Shown one piece after another: positions 51,342 through 59,860 of a stretch of 64,000 nucleotides of DNA. Both the position numbers and the translations under genes were made by a program. How positions within the stretch are numbered: position 1 is the first letter of the stretch; each line of letters begins with the position of its first letter. This stretch comes from Shimia ponticola (GTDB taxonomy: Bacteria > Pseudomonadota > Alphaproteobacteria > Rhodobacterales > Rhodobacteraceae), in NCBI RefSeq assembly GCF_007995215.1, contig NZ_VCDK01000006.1:62001-126000 (forward strand). The letters are read 5' to 3'. The notes beneath the pieces were generated by a model. That model was given only the letters and a program-made list of their open reading frames with translations. It did not search any database and was not told the origin of the DNA.

Positions 51342-51551
51342 ATGAAACCTACATTTATCCGCAAAATGATCGCTTCCTTTGCCAAGGACGAAGAGGGCGC
51401 GACCGCCATCGAATACGGGCTCTTTGCTGCTCTTGTCGGTGCAGGCATCGTGGCCATCGTCGCCACGCTCGGTGACCAGACCGAAGTCGGATTCACCACG
51501 ATCAGCACCGAACTTGAGACCGCGGGTATCGAAGCGCCACCATCAACCTGA
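51342..51551 (+). CDS. flp: Flp family type IVb pilin
   Basis: A 69-residue prepilin of the tad (tight adherence) system. It has a short basic leader, cleavage after G19 in EEGATAIEYGL, the mature Glu/Tyr pair (E5, Y6) and a hydrophobic helix GLFAALVGAGIVAIVATLG, followed by a short polar tail. These are the defining marks of Flp pilins. First gene of the tad locus; a stable hairpin follows, so pilin mRNA is likely to outnumber assembly mRNA. Confidence 0.95.
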   Translation: MKPTFIRKMIASFAKDEEGATAIEYGLFAALVGAGIVAIVATLGDQTEVGFTTISTELETAGIEAPPST

Positions 51552-51559
51552 TCCTCCAA

Positions 51560-51597
51560 GCGCGGGCGGGCTCGGCGTTTCAACGTCCCGCCTGCGC
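51560..51597 (+). other. Stable stem-loop between flp and tadZ/cpaE
   Basis: GCGCGGGCGGG (51560-51570) pairs with CCCGCCTGCGC (51587-51597), eleven pairs with a single G-T wobble; CGT/ACG extends the stem within the loop. No T-run follows. Its place directly after the pilin stop suggests mRNA stabilisation or partial read-through control. Confidence 0.55.
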
Positions 51598-51642
51598 ATC
51601 CCCATGACCTTCCAATCTCCCATTCGTCTGAGGAGCTTTCTC

Positions 51643-52845
51643 ATGCCGTTTGACACCAAGAGCACCCCCCCAATCCGCGATCTTGCTGCCTATATCTGTA
51701 GCGATGAAGGTGCACAGGTTGCCTCCGACATCTTTGCCGTGGCGAACATAGCGGCAGACAATCTGCATGGTGGTGGGCTAAGCGGTGCAGCGCGGCTCTC
51801 GCCCGAGGTGTTGGGCGGCGGCGTGATCCTCGCAGAGATGGGCGACATCCCCCTTTCCATGGCATGTGAATGCGTGGCCGAACTGGACCGACACGACCTG
51901 CGTGTGATCGTTCTGGGGCATGCCACCGACCTTGCCAGCTACCGCGCGCTTCGCCATGCCGGTGCAGCCGAGTATTTCACGATGCCCGCCGATGCCGAAG
52001 AGGTGGCGCTGGCATGTATTGCGCCATCGCTTGACCCACGCGGCCAACCTGTCGCGGCCGTTGCAGCACCTGCCACCCAGGGCCCCGTTGTCGGTATTGT
52101 CGGTACCGCAGGCGGCGTTGGAGCCAGCCTGCTTGCGCAGAACCTCGCGGCCTATGCCAGCGGCAAAAAAGGCCCCGGATTGCACACCGCGTTGCTGGAC
52201 GCCGATCTTGAGTTCGGTACGCAAGCCATCGATTTCGGGCGCGAAGAGACCTCCGGATTGCTGGACGCCCTCGCGGCCACGGATCGCGTCGACCAGACCT
52301 TTTTGAATGCCACGATGGACCACGTGGAAGAGCGCCTGTCGCTTTATTCTGGTCAGGTCACACAAGTTCAGGCCAGCAAGGAGTTCGAAGCCGGGTTGCC
52401 GGCGCTCAGCACGTGCTTGGGCGCAGCGTTCGAGAGCGTCATTGCAGACATTCCACGAGCCACGCTGATGCGGCAGCCGGGCCTTGCCAAAGCCATGAGC
52501 GCCATTGTTCTTTTGGTGCCGGCCGGCTTTGCCGGTGTTTACACCGCACGCCGTCTGATGGCGCAGATCACGACTGAGGCACCGCAGACGCGGATTGTTC
52601 CGGTCTTGGCGGACCTGCGCCGTGATGCGCGGCTGTCTGCCAAGGATATTGAGCGGACGTTAAAGACAAGAATGGCGGTCACGCTTCCTGAATGCGGAGC
52701 CGTGCTTGCCAAGGCGCATCGCGCCGCGCGGCCATTGATCGAACAGCAACCTCGCGGGGCATGGGCCAAGTCGGTCCGCAAGGTTTGGTCAGCGGCCACT
52801 GACACACAAACCAAGGCCAAGTCGCGCTGGGCCCTCTTCAAGTGA
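51643..52845 (+). CDS. cpaE: Pilus assembly protein TadZ/CpaE
   Basis: A 400-residue MinD/ParA-like protein that localises the tad machinery. Residues ~1-135 resemble an inactive receiver domain (DLRVIVLGHATDLASYRALRHAGAAEYFTMPAD), followed by the ATPase-like part (GPVVGIVGTAGGVGASLLAQNLAAY, HTALLDADLEFGTQAIDFG). The nucleotide loop reads GTAGGVGAS: both lysines of the deviant Walker A motif (KGGxGKS) are lost. The start ATG at 51643 has a very good GAGGAG site. The stop overlaps cpaF (GTGA). Confidence 0.9.
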   Translation: MPFDTKSTPPIRDLAAYICSDEGAQVASDIFAVANIAADNLHGGGLSGAARLSPEVLGGGVILAEMGDIPLSMACECVAELDRHDLRVIVLGHATDLASYRALRHAGAAEYFTMPADAEEVALACIAPSLDPRGQPVAAVAAPATQGPVVGIVGTAGGVGASLLAQNLAAYASGKKGPGLHTALLDADLEFGTQAIDFGREETSGLLDALAATDRVDQTFLNATMDHVEERLSLYSGQVTQVQASKEFEAGLPALSTCLGAAFESVIADIPRATLMRQPGLAKAMSAIVLLVPAGFAGVYTARRLMAQITTEAPQTRIVPVLADLRRDARLSAKDIERTLKTRMAVTLPECGAVLAKAHRAARPLIEQQPRGAWAKSVRKVWSAATDTQTKAKSRWALFK

Positions 52846-54470
52846 GAGATCACCCCGACACCTTGCCGCGCACGGATGACACGGTGCTCGACGCTGTTTT
52901 GCGGATTGCGCAGCAGATCAGCCATGACGGCTGGAGCGCGCAGGAGCGTGCCAACACAGCCTTGTCGCTGGTGCTGGAAGCCTCCGACGCGCCGATGTCC
53001 CTGCATGAGCAACGACAGGTGCTGGAACAGGCGACGACGGCGCTGAGTGCGGGTGGTGCGCCCAAGGTCTCAGCGTTACGCACGCCCGTTGATGTTAAGC
53101 ATGACGACCAGGCGACCGCGCCAGAGACAGGTGGCGAGCCTGAACATTCCTTTAGCAGCGCAGCCCTTCCGGCGGTCGTCCCGCCTTCCCCGAAACCTGC
53201 TGCGCCAGACGTCGATCTGATGGGGATCAGCAGCGAAGTCGTGAAAGAGCTGTCTGACTCTCTGAATTTTACCGAGCTGGCAGCTCTGCCGCGCGAAGAT
53301 CAGCATGCCCGCATCCACGACGCGATCCGCGATCTGAGTGAAAAACGAAAACTGCGCCTGAACGGGCGTGAGGTCAGTGATCTGGTCAAGATGGTACTGG
53401 CAGACATGCTTGGCCTCGGTCCGCTGGAGCCGCTTTTGTCCGACCCGACCGTGACCGACATCATGGTGAACGGACCGAGGCAGGTGTTTGTCGAACGCGG
53501 TGGTAAGCTGGAACTGACGCCGGTGAGGTTTCGCGACGATGCGCATGTCTTTGCTGTGGCCAGCCGGATCGTCGCCGATGTCGGCCGTCGGGTGGATGAA
53601 AGCCAACCCATGGTCGACGCCCGCCTGAAGGATGGAAGCCGTGTCAACGTCGCCGTGCCGCCGTTGGCGATCGACGGGCCGACGATCACGATCCGCAAAT
53701 TTCCCGATACGCCAGTCAAATTGGACAGCCTTGTCAAAGGTGGCTCGCTGTCTGCGCAGATGGCGGGCTTCCTGGCGATTGCCGCGCTCCTGCGGCTGAA
53801 CATCCTGATTTCGGGTGGCACGGGCTCCGGCAAGACAACGCTGATGAATGCGATGTCAGAATACATTCCGGCTGGTGAGCGGCTGGTCACCATCGAAGAC
53901 GCTGCAGAACTTCGGTTTCAACAGCCGCATGTGGTCCGGTTCGAAACCCGCCCGCCCAACGTCGAAGGCGTGGGTGAAGTCACCATGCGGACGCTGGTGC
54001 GCAACGCGCTGCGGATGCGGCCTGATCGGATCATCATTGGCGAAATCCGCGGCGATGAGGTCCTCGACCTATTGCAGGCCATGAACACGGGTCACGACGG
54101 CTCGATGAGCACGTTACACGCGAACTCGCCGCGCGAGGCGCTGACCCGCGTTGAAAGCATGGCGGCGCTGGCCGGGTTCGACCCGAGCACCGGCGTTGTC
54201 AGGCGGCAATTGACGGATGCGGTGCACTTGATCGTGCAAGTATCGCGCATGCGGGATGGCAAACGCCGCATCACGTCGATTTCCGAGGTCGTCGGCATCG
54301 CTGGAGACGTGATCACCCTGCAAGACCTGTTCACCTTTGACGTTGATCCTAACAGCAGCCGAACCGAGGTGCGCGGGAGCTTTCGATACTCAGGATATCG
54401 ACCGAAATTTTCATCCCGCGCGGCCGATTATGGGGTCGGGCATGATCTTGACGCTTTGCTGAAAGGATAG
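52842..54470 (+). CDS. cpaF: Tad secretion ATPase CpaF/TadA
   Basis: The hexameric ATPase that drives Flp pilus extension and retraction, 542 residues. About 140 N-terminal residues are variable, then the N2 domain ([24 protein letters not shown]) and the RecA-like core: Walker [11 protein letters not shown] near residue 324, Asp box [13 protein letters not shown], Walker B region [14 protein letters not shown] and the His box [21 protein letters not shown]. It starts with GTG overlapping cpaE. All motor motifs are intact. Confidence 0.96.
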   Translation: MRDHPDTLPRTDDTVLDAVLRIAQQISHDGWSAQERANTALSLVLEASDAPMSLHEQRQVLEQATTALSAGGAPKVSALRTPVDVKHDDQATAPETGGEPEHSFSSAALPAVVPPSPKPAAPDVDLMGISSEVVKELSDSLNFTELAALPREDQHARIHDAIRDLSEKRKLRLNGREVSDLVKMVLADMLGLGPLEPLLSDPTVTDIMVNGPRQVFVERGGKLELTPVRFRDDAHVFAVASRIVADVGRRVDESQPMVDARLKDGSRVNVAVPPLAIDGPTITIRKFPDTPVKLDSLVKGGSLSAQMAGFLAIAALLRLNILISGGTGSGKTTLMNAMSEYIPAGERLVTIEDAAELRFQQPHVVRFETRPPNVEGVGEVTMRTLVRNALRMRPDRIIIGEIRGDEVLDLLQAMNTGHDGSMSTLHANSPREALTRVESMAALAGFDPSTGVVRRQLTDAVHLIVQVSRMRDGKRRITSISEVVGIAGDVITLQDLFTFDVDPNSSRTEVRGSFRYSGYRPKFSSRAADYGVGHDLDALLKG

Positions 54471-54473
54471 ACG

Positions 54474-55406
54474 ATGACGGGTGCCCTAATACTTCTGGTC
54501 GCAGCTGTCGTGGTGTTTGTCGCACTGGGCTTGCTTATGCTGATCCATGCGGATCGCACGCGGCAGATGCTGCGCGCGCGTCTGGATCGGGGCAAACCGG
54601 TGGTTACGATCGATGCATCCGACGCGCCAACGAAAGAACGCGCTGCGCCGCACGGTGTTCTGGTGCGCCTCGAGGCGGAGTTGGCGCGCACGGCGTTGAA
54701 GGCCACGGTGAACGAAGTTCTCCTTCAGGTCGCTTTGGGTACTCTTGGTCTTTATGGCCTGATGGTCCTGTTTTCGGGGGTTCATCCGGTCTTGGCCGTT
54801 CCGGTGGCCGTCGGTATGGCGATTGGTGCTGCAGTTCTTGTGCTGCGTGCGGCGCAAAGCCGGTATCGTGCCGCATTTACCGAAGCGCTGCCTGAAACGA
54901 TGGACGTTTTCGTGCGTGGACTGCGCGCCGGGCGCCCCATTGTCGACAGTCTGGGCATTGTGGTGGACACGGTCGAAGGCCCTGCCAAAACCGAGTTCGC
55001 GCGCTGCCACGGCGAGATCGCGATGGGAACCGATCTTCCCACCAGCCTTGCCCGGATGGAGCAACGCCTGCGCACCCCCGAGGTCAGTTTCTTTGCCGTT
55101 GCCACAGCGCTTCAGGCCGAAAACGGCGGAAACCTCATTGAGACGATGGAGAACCTGTCCAACCAACTTCGTGAGCGGCGCAAGCTGCGCAAGAAGGCGC
55201 GCGCGCTGACATCAGAGGCAAGGGCCAGTGCCACGATCCTAGCGGCTTTGCCTTTTGCCGTATTCGCCGCGATCTCATTGCTGAACTGGCGTTATATCGA
55301 GCCGCTTTACAGCGACCCGCGGGGTCAGGTTATGGCGGCAATCGCGATCGCCGGTGTGGCATTTGGTGTGTTCGTGATGGTCCGCATGGGGAAGATACAT
55401 GTCTGA
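54474..55406 (+). CDS. tadB: Tad inner-membrane protein TadB
   Basis: A 310-residue GspF-type platform protein. It has an N-terminal membrane helix, two helices near residues 85-125, the type II secretion F domain (FTEALPETMDVFVRGLRAGRPIVDSLGIVVDT, FFAVATALQAENGGNLIETMENLSNQLRERRKLR), and C-terminal helices. It follows cpaF by 3 bases and overlaps tadC by eight bases. Together with TadC it is thought to couple the CpaF motor to pilin. Confidence 0.94.
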   Translation: MTGALILLVAAVVVFVALGLLMLIHADRTRQMLRARLDRGKPVVTIDASDAPTKERAAPHGVLVRLEAELARTALKATVNEVLLQVALGTLGLYGLMVLFSGVHPVLAVPVAVGMAIGAAVLVLRAAQSRYRAAFTEALPETMDVFVRGLRAGRPIVDSLGIVVDTVEGPAKTEFARCHGEIAMGTDLPTSLARMEQRLRTPEVSFFAVATALQAENGGNLIETMENLSNQLRERRKLRKKARALTSEARASATILAALPFAVFAAISLLNWRYIEPLYSDPRGQVMAAIAIAGVAFGVFVMVRMGKIHV

Positions 55407-56367
55407 GTTCGTGCTGAACAACATCGCGGTGATCTCATTTGTTGGACTGGTTCTGATCCTCTTTGGATTTGCGGCCTTGATGGCTGCGGAACGCCAACGT
55501 GCGCAGATCCTGCATCGGCTAAACCGCTATGAGGCCGGCGAAAGCTGGTCTGGCGCGCGAGGGTCTGCTCAAACCGGCAGCCTCGTCTATTGGGCGGGGC
55601 GATTGCGCGGCCTTGTCACGCAATTGGGCGAACGGCTAGAAGCGTTCCTCGGAGGAGAGGCTGAAGAGACCGCTGCAAAGCTTGCCGTGGCCGGGTTTCG
55701 CAGTCGCGATGCCTTGCTCCTATATGCGTTTGCCAAGACTGTATTGCCGGTTTTGACCTTTGTTTCCGGCTTGCTCTGGCTACTGCTGACACGCACTCTC
55801 GATCTCACGCTGATGGGGCCGGTGACGTTGGTGATCGGGGCGGCGTTGGGGATTTCCAAGGCCGTGGACATGTATGTCGACGCCAAACAAAAGGCGCGGC
55901 TTGAGGCCATTCGCCTTGGCTTTCCCGATTTCCTCGAACTGTTGGTAATTTCCTCTGAGGCGGGACTGGGACCACATCAGGCCTTGCATCGGGTCGCACG
56001 CGAAATGCGGAGCGGTTGCCCCGAACTGGCCAGTGAATTGCTTCAAATGGTGTCTGAGGCGTCGATGACGGCAGACACGGGCAGCGCTTATGAAAAGCTG
56101 GGTCAAAGGGTGCCTTTGCCTGAGGTGTCGGTCTTTATTCACGCGGTTGTTCAGTCGCAGCGCTATGGCACCCCGTTTGCCAAGGCGATGCGCGTCCTTG
56201 TTGCCGAACAGCGCGCGAACCGCCTGACACGCATCGAAGAACGCGCCGCAAGGTTGCCGGTCATCATGACCATCCCCCTGATCTTTTGCATCATGCCTGC
56301 GATCTTTGTCGTGCTGGTTGGCCCCGCAGCGCTGAGCGTGATCGACAACATTCTGAACGGAGGCTGA
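55399..56367 (+). CDS. tadC: Tad inner-membrane protein TadC
   Basis: A 322-residue paralogue of TadB with the GspF domain (GFPDFLELLVISSEAGLGPHQALHRVAREM, VSVFIHAVVQSQRYGTPFAKAMRVLVAEQRANRLTRIEE), two helices near residues 115-160 and a C-terminal helix MTIPLIFCIMPAIFVVLVGPA. Overlaps tadB at its start and tadE by one base at its end (TGATG). Confidence 0.94.
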   Translation: MSEFVLNNIAVISFVGLVLILFGFAALMAAERQRAQILHRLNRYEAGESWSGARGSAQTGSLVYWAGRLRGLVTQLGERLEAFLGGEAEETAAKLAVAGFRSRDALLLYAFAKTVLPVLTFVSGLLWLLLTRTLDLTLMGPVTLVIGAALGISKAVDMYVDAKQKARLEAIRLGFPDFLELLVISSEAGLGPHQALHRVAREMRSGCPELASELLQMVSEASMTADTGSAYEKLGQRVPLPEVSVFIHAVVQSQRYGTPFAKAMRVLVAEQRANRLTRIEERAARLPVIMTIPLIFCIMPAIFVVLVGPAALSVIDNILNGG

Positions 56368-56807
56368 TGACGATGAAATCCCTTTTGGATCGTGGATTTT
56401 TGAAGCGCCTGCGGAGAGACGATCGCGGTGCGGTTGCAATCGAATTTGCGCTGATTGCGCCGATCCTCTTTGCCCTGCTTTTCGGCGTCGTCACGCTTGG
56501 GTTTTACATCGGCGTCAGCCAATCGGTGCAACAGCTGGCCACCGCTGCGGCGCGGGCTTCGGTTGCCGGCCTCGACGAAACCGAACGGCGCAGCCTCGCC
56601 AACGCATATCTGGCAGAGGCCGGAACACATTATCCGCTTTTGACCGATGACGCGCTGACCACGTCGCTGACCTATGACGGCAACCCGGTGCCCGGCATGA
56701 CGGTCTATGTCAGCTATGCGGCCGAGGGGACGCTTTTGGATGTGGCCAACGGGTTTCTGGGGTTGGGGCTGACCACTGTGCGCGGGAGTGCCTACCTTGC
56801 TTACTGA
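56367..56807 (+). CDS. tadE: Tad pseudopilin TadE
   Basis: A 146-residue minor pilin-like protein. A leader rich in Arg ends in DDRGAVAIEFALIAPILF, where the prepilin peptidase would cut after G21, leaving the Glu5-Phe pair. A transmembrane helix then leads to a small periplasmic domain (TADE-like). ATG at 56367; overlaps tadC by one base and tadG by 20 bases. Confidence 0.92.
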   Translation: MTMKSLLDRGFLKRLRRDDRGAVAIEFALIAPILFALLFGVVTLGFYIGVSQSVQQLATAAARASVAGLDETERRSLANAYLAEAGTHYPLLTDDALTTSLTYDGNPVPGMTVYVSYAAEGTLLDVANGFLGLGLTTVRGSAYLAY

Positions 56808-58563
56808 ACGCCTGAGAAACCTGCGCCGCTTTGCACATGATGAACGCGGCGCCGTGGCGGTGATCGTTGCCATGATGCTGACCGTGTTGATGGGCTTTGT
56901 GGCCTTAGGTGTCGATGTCGCCTCGATCTATCGGGACACGGACCGCGTGCAAGGCATGAGCGATCTGGCCGCGATGAGTGCCATGGCCGATGTCGCAAAC
57001 GCGGATGAGCGCGCAGCCCACGCCGTTTCGGTCAACGGGCGGCGGCAGGAAACGCTTGTTTCGGTTGAGCAAGGGCGGTTCCTGCGCAATCCAGCTGTGC
57101 CGCGTGAAGATCGGTTTCAGCCGCTGACGCCCGGCTCGGCTGGGATCAATGCCGTCCGGACGGTGGTCTCAGATAACGCACCGCTGCACTTCGCTCGGGT
57201 CTTTGCCAATGGAGAGACTGTGGCCATTCACCGATCCGGCATGGCGATCCGCACGGGCGCTGCAAGCTTTTCGCTTGGCAGTCACCTCGTCGGATTGGAC
57301 GGTGCGGCGCTGAATTCTGCGCTGACAGATGCCTTCGGCGCATCAGCCCAGATTGCAATGGGTGACATGGCGATCCTTGCAGAGGCCACCATTAATCTGG
57401 GTGATCTGATGCAGGCGCTGGGCGGGTCTGAAACGGCAAATCCGGCAGAGATATTGGACCAGACCGTGACGGTCACCGCGCTGATCGGCGCAGTGCAAGA
57501 TCTGCTGCCTTCCGGGTTGGGCAGCGCCCTTCAAGGGCTGGCCAGCGCCGGGCAAGGGCGGACAGTCGATGTCAGCGCCGTGGTTGGCGGGATTGATACA
57601 GCGCTTGGTCTGACAGTGACCGAGTTTCTGACTGACATCGACCTGTCTGTCCTCGATATCATCAAAGCAATCGTGCAGGCCGAACCTTCGCAAGCCTCGC
57701 TGGATTTGGCGGGCGGCGTGCCCGGTTTCCTGGACGTGAACGCGGGTGTGAGCGCGGGCGGCCCACCGGCGCAATCGGGGTGGATGGCCCTCGGCGAAGA
57801 GGGTGTCACACTGCACCGGGCTGCCGCCCGCGTCGACATCGACGCAGAGCTTGAACCTCAGCTTCTGAGCGGATTGGGCGTGGGCATTGAGGCTTTGTCC
57901 CTGCACCTACCCGTGACGACGGAACTGGCCGGAGCCACAGCAACACTGGATCATTTGAGTTGCGCGGACCAAGACCCTGACGCCGTGGCGGCGTCTGTTT
58001 TGGTGTCTTCAACGCCGCTTCATCCGGCGAACGGCTCGGCGATTGCAACCCTGATCCTCGGCAGCGTTGCGTTCGAAACCGGCAATGCGATTGCACCAGG
58101 TGATGTCGACTTTGCGGATATTCTAAGTGTGCGCATCACGATCCCGGTGCCTCTGTTGCCTGATATCGTTCTGAGCGATCTGGTCGTGCAGGCGCGCTCG
58201 CATGTCAGTCTTGGCCAGTCTGCGGTCGAGCGGGTGGACTACAGCTTTGCCGAAGTAGGTGCAGGTGACACAAAGCGGACCTTTGGGTCAGCGCAGGTGC
58301 TTGGCACCGCTGTCGGACAACTGCTTTCACCTGAACATCTGGAGATCCGGGTCAAGCCCGGGCAGGCCGGGTTGGTGACGGGGCTCGTTGCGCCGATTGT
58401 GGAGGGGCTGCTTCAGAGTCTGCCTGGCGCGCTGCTGTCAGCGGTGACAACACCCTTGGATGCCGTGCTGGATACAACACTGGCAAGCCTTGGTGTGACC
58501 GTTGGGGCAGGTGAGTTGAACCTGACAGGCCACCATTGCGAGCGTGTCAGGTTGGTGCAGTAG
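56788..58563 (+). CDS. tadG: TadG-like pilus assembly protein
   Basis: A 591-residue protein that begins like a pseudopilin (DERGAVAVIVAMMLTVLMGFVALGVDVASIYRD, the Tad domain) but lacks the cleavage-region Glu, so processing is uncertain. The helix is followed by DRVQGMSDLAAMSAMADV and a long periplasmic part, Ala-, Leu- and Val-rich with repeated amphipathic segments (ALTDAFGASAQIAMGDMAIL, FLTDIDLSVLDIIKAIVQ). Start is GTG at 56788 or TTG at 56797. Last gene of the locus; converges on the LuxR-type gene. Confidence 0.85.
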   Translation: MPTLLTERLRNLRRFAHDERGAVAVIVAMMLTVLMGFVALGVDVASIYRDTDRVQGMSDLAAMSAMADVANADERAAHAVSVNGRRQETLVSVEQGRFLRNPAVPREDRFQPLTPGSAGINAVRTVVSDNAPLHFARVFANGETVAIHRSGMAIRTGAASFSLGSHLVGLDGAALNSALTDAFGASAQIAMGDMAILAEATINLGDLMQALGGSETANPAEILDQTVTVTALIGAVQDLLPSGLGSALQGLASAGQGRTVDVSAVVGGIDTALGLTVTEFLTDIDLSVLDIIKAIVQAEPSQASLDLAGGVPGFLDVNAGVSAGGPPAQSGWMALGEEGVTLHRAAARVDIDAELEPQLLSGLGVGIEALSLHLPVTTELAGATATLDHLSCADQDPDAVAASVLVSSTPLHPANGSAIATLILGSVAFETGNAIAPGDVDFADILSVRITIPVPLLPDIVLSDLVVQARSHVSLGQSAVERVDYSFAEVGAGDTKRTFGSAQVLGTAVGQLLSPEHLEIRVKPGQAGLVTGLVAPIVEGLLQSLPGALLSAVTTPLDAVLDTTLASLGVTVGAGELNLTGHHCERVRLVQ

Positions 58564-58574
58564 TAGCGCGTGCT

Positions 58575-59132
58575 TTAGGCGACTTCGGTTGCGCGCGATG
58601 CCAGAGGCAGGGCCTCTGCCGTTGCGATCTTGGCCGTGGCCCTGTCGCGCAGGTCTAAAGGAATTTTGGCCATGTTCACCACCTCGTCGGTAACGAAAGC
58701 GATCAATTGATAGCGTGTTTCTAGGCCCGACTTGCTGTAGATGTTGCTGAGTTGGGATTTGACCGTTGCGACCGCGCTGCCGCGCATCTCTGCGATTTCG
58801 CCGTTTGAAAAACCTTTAGCCACAAAGATCGCAACGTCGGCCTCTGATTTTGAGAGACCCCAGCTTGGTGCGTGCTTGAGGATGACGGTTTCCTTGGCGA
58901 CGGGCTCTCCGGCACCTGGAACCAGCTTTTCCTTGCGCTGCTTTTCCAGCAGGTTTCGCAATTGCGTGTAGGTCACGTAGGCCACCACAGCCGTCAGCGC
59001 AAAGAACAGCGCAAAGAGCCCGGAAAGCGTTGAGAGCGATACGTCCGTCAGAACCAGATTGCTGACCAGAAAGGTCTTCAAAGCGGCGATGACAGTGACA
59101 AGTGAACCACCAAGTATCCAGAAACGTTGCAT
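58575..59132 (-). CDS. Membrane-anchored LuxR-type transcription regulator
   Basis: A 185-residue protein with two N-terminal transmembrane helices (about residues 5-28 and 37-58, SLSTLSGLFALFFALTAVVAYVTY), a short linker, and a C-terminal LuxR/GerE helix-turn-helix (WGLSKSEADVAIFVAKGFSNGEIAEMRGSAVATVKSQLSNIYSKSGLETRYQLIAFV in consecutive parts). There is no receiver or autoinducer-binding domain, so it is a one-component membrane-tethered regulator. Its stop is 12 bases from the tadG stop. Control of the pilus genes or of the divergent sensing genes is possible but not shown. Confidence 0.88.
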   Translation of the reverse strand: MQRFWILGGSLVTVIAALKTFLVSNLVLTDVSLSTLSGLFALFFALTAVVAYVTYTQLRNLLEKQRKEKLVPGAGEPVAKETVILKHAPSWGLSKSEADVAIFVAKGFSNGEIAEMRGSAVATVKSQLSNIYSKSGLETRYQLIAFVTDEVVNMAKIPLDLRDRATAKIATAEALPLASRATEVA

Positions 59133-59310
59133 GATCCTTCACCTTCAAAAATACAGACAGTGACCTGAGGATAGGAAGGGATTGTGTCAAAACTGCGTCT
59201 CAAGCCCCGAGTGACCCTACGGAGAGCAGAAGGAATTTCAGTTGCCCTTCAAAATTTTGGCCGATTATAGTCGTTGAGCCGGTGGTTCCTTGGCCTAAGG
59301 AGGGCATGAA

Positions 59311-59850
59311 ATGCGTAGGTTGTGGACGTCTTGGTTGGATACAACCTCAGTGCTGAGTTTTGCGATTTTGGTCACTTTTTTCTCGCAAATCGGCCCGTCC
59401 GCGGGCCGGGCAGAAGGTCTGTCGGCGCCGACGGGGGACGTTCTGCTGACGATCTCGGGCGAGATTGCGCACACAAATGCCGGCGACACGGCGGAAATCG
59501 ACTACGAGATGCTTGCAGCCTTGCCTGCGCAGGTCATTGTGACGTCTACACCGTGGACGGAGGGAGAGACAGAATTCACAGGCGCTGCTTTGTCTGATGT
59601 GCTCGACATGGTCGGCGCGCAGGGGACAATTCTGCATGCGGTGGCTCTGAACAACTACCTCGTCGAAATCCCGGTCAGTGATGCAAATGACCAAGCTCCG
59701 ATCATAGCGTATTTGCAGGATGGCAATCGTATGCCAGTTCGCAACAAGGGGCCGCTTTGGGTGATCTATGACTTTGACGATTTGCCTGGCGATGAAGAGA
59801 TATATTTCGTGCGAGCAATCTGGCAGCTGAGTCGCATCGAAGTCCGTTAG
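59311..59850 (+). CDS. Periplasmic molybdopterin-oxidoreductase-fold protein
   Basis: A 179-residue protein with an N-terminal signal (TTSVLSFAILVTFFSQIGPSAG) and a single domain of the sulfite-oxidase/molybdopterin-binding fold: VLLTISGEIAHTN, STPWTEGETEFTGAALSDVLDMVGAQG, LNNYLVEIPVSDAND, GNRMPVRNKGPLWVIYDFDD. The cofactor-binding Cys of true oxidoreductases is not seen, so it is probably a non-catalytic ligand binder. The frame of the next gene starts 11 bases downstream. Such proteins are often paired with sensor kinases, which fits here. Confidence 0.8.
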   Translation: MRRLWTSWLDTTSVLSFAILVTFFSQIGPSAGRAEGLSAPTGDVLLTISGEIAHTNAGDTAEIDYEMLAALPAQVIVTSTPWTEGETEFTGAALSDVLDMVGAQGTILHAVALNNYLVEIPVSDANDQAPIIAYLQDGNRMPVRNKGPLWVIYDFDDLPGDEEIYFVRAIWQLSRIEVR

Positions 59851-59860
59851 GATTGCCCTT

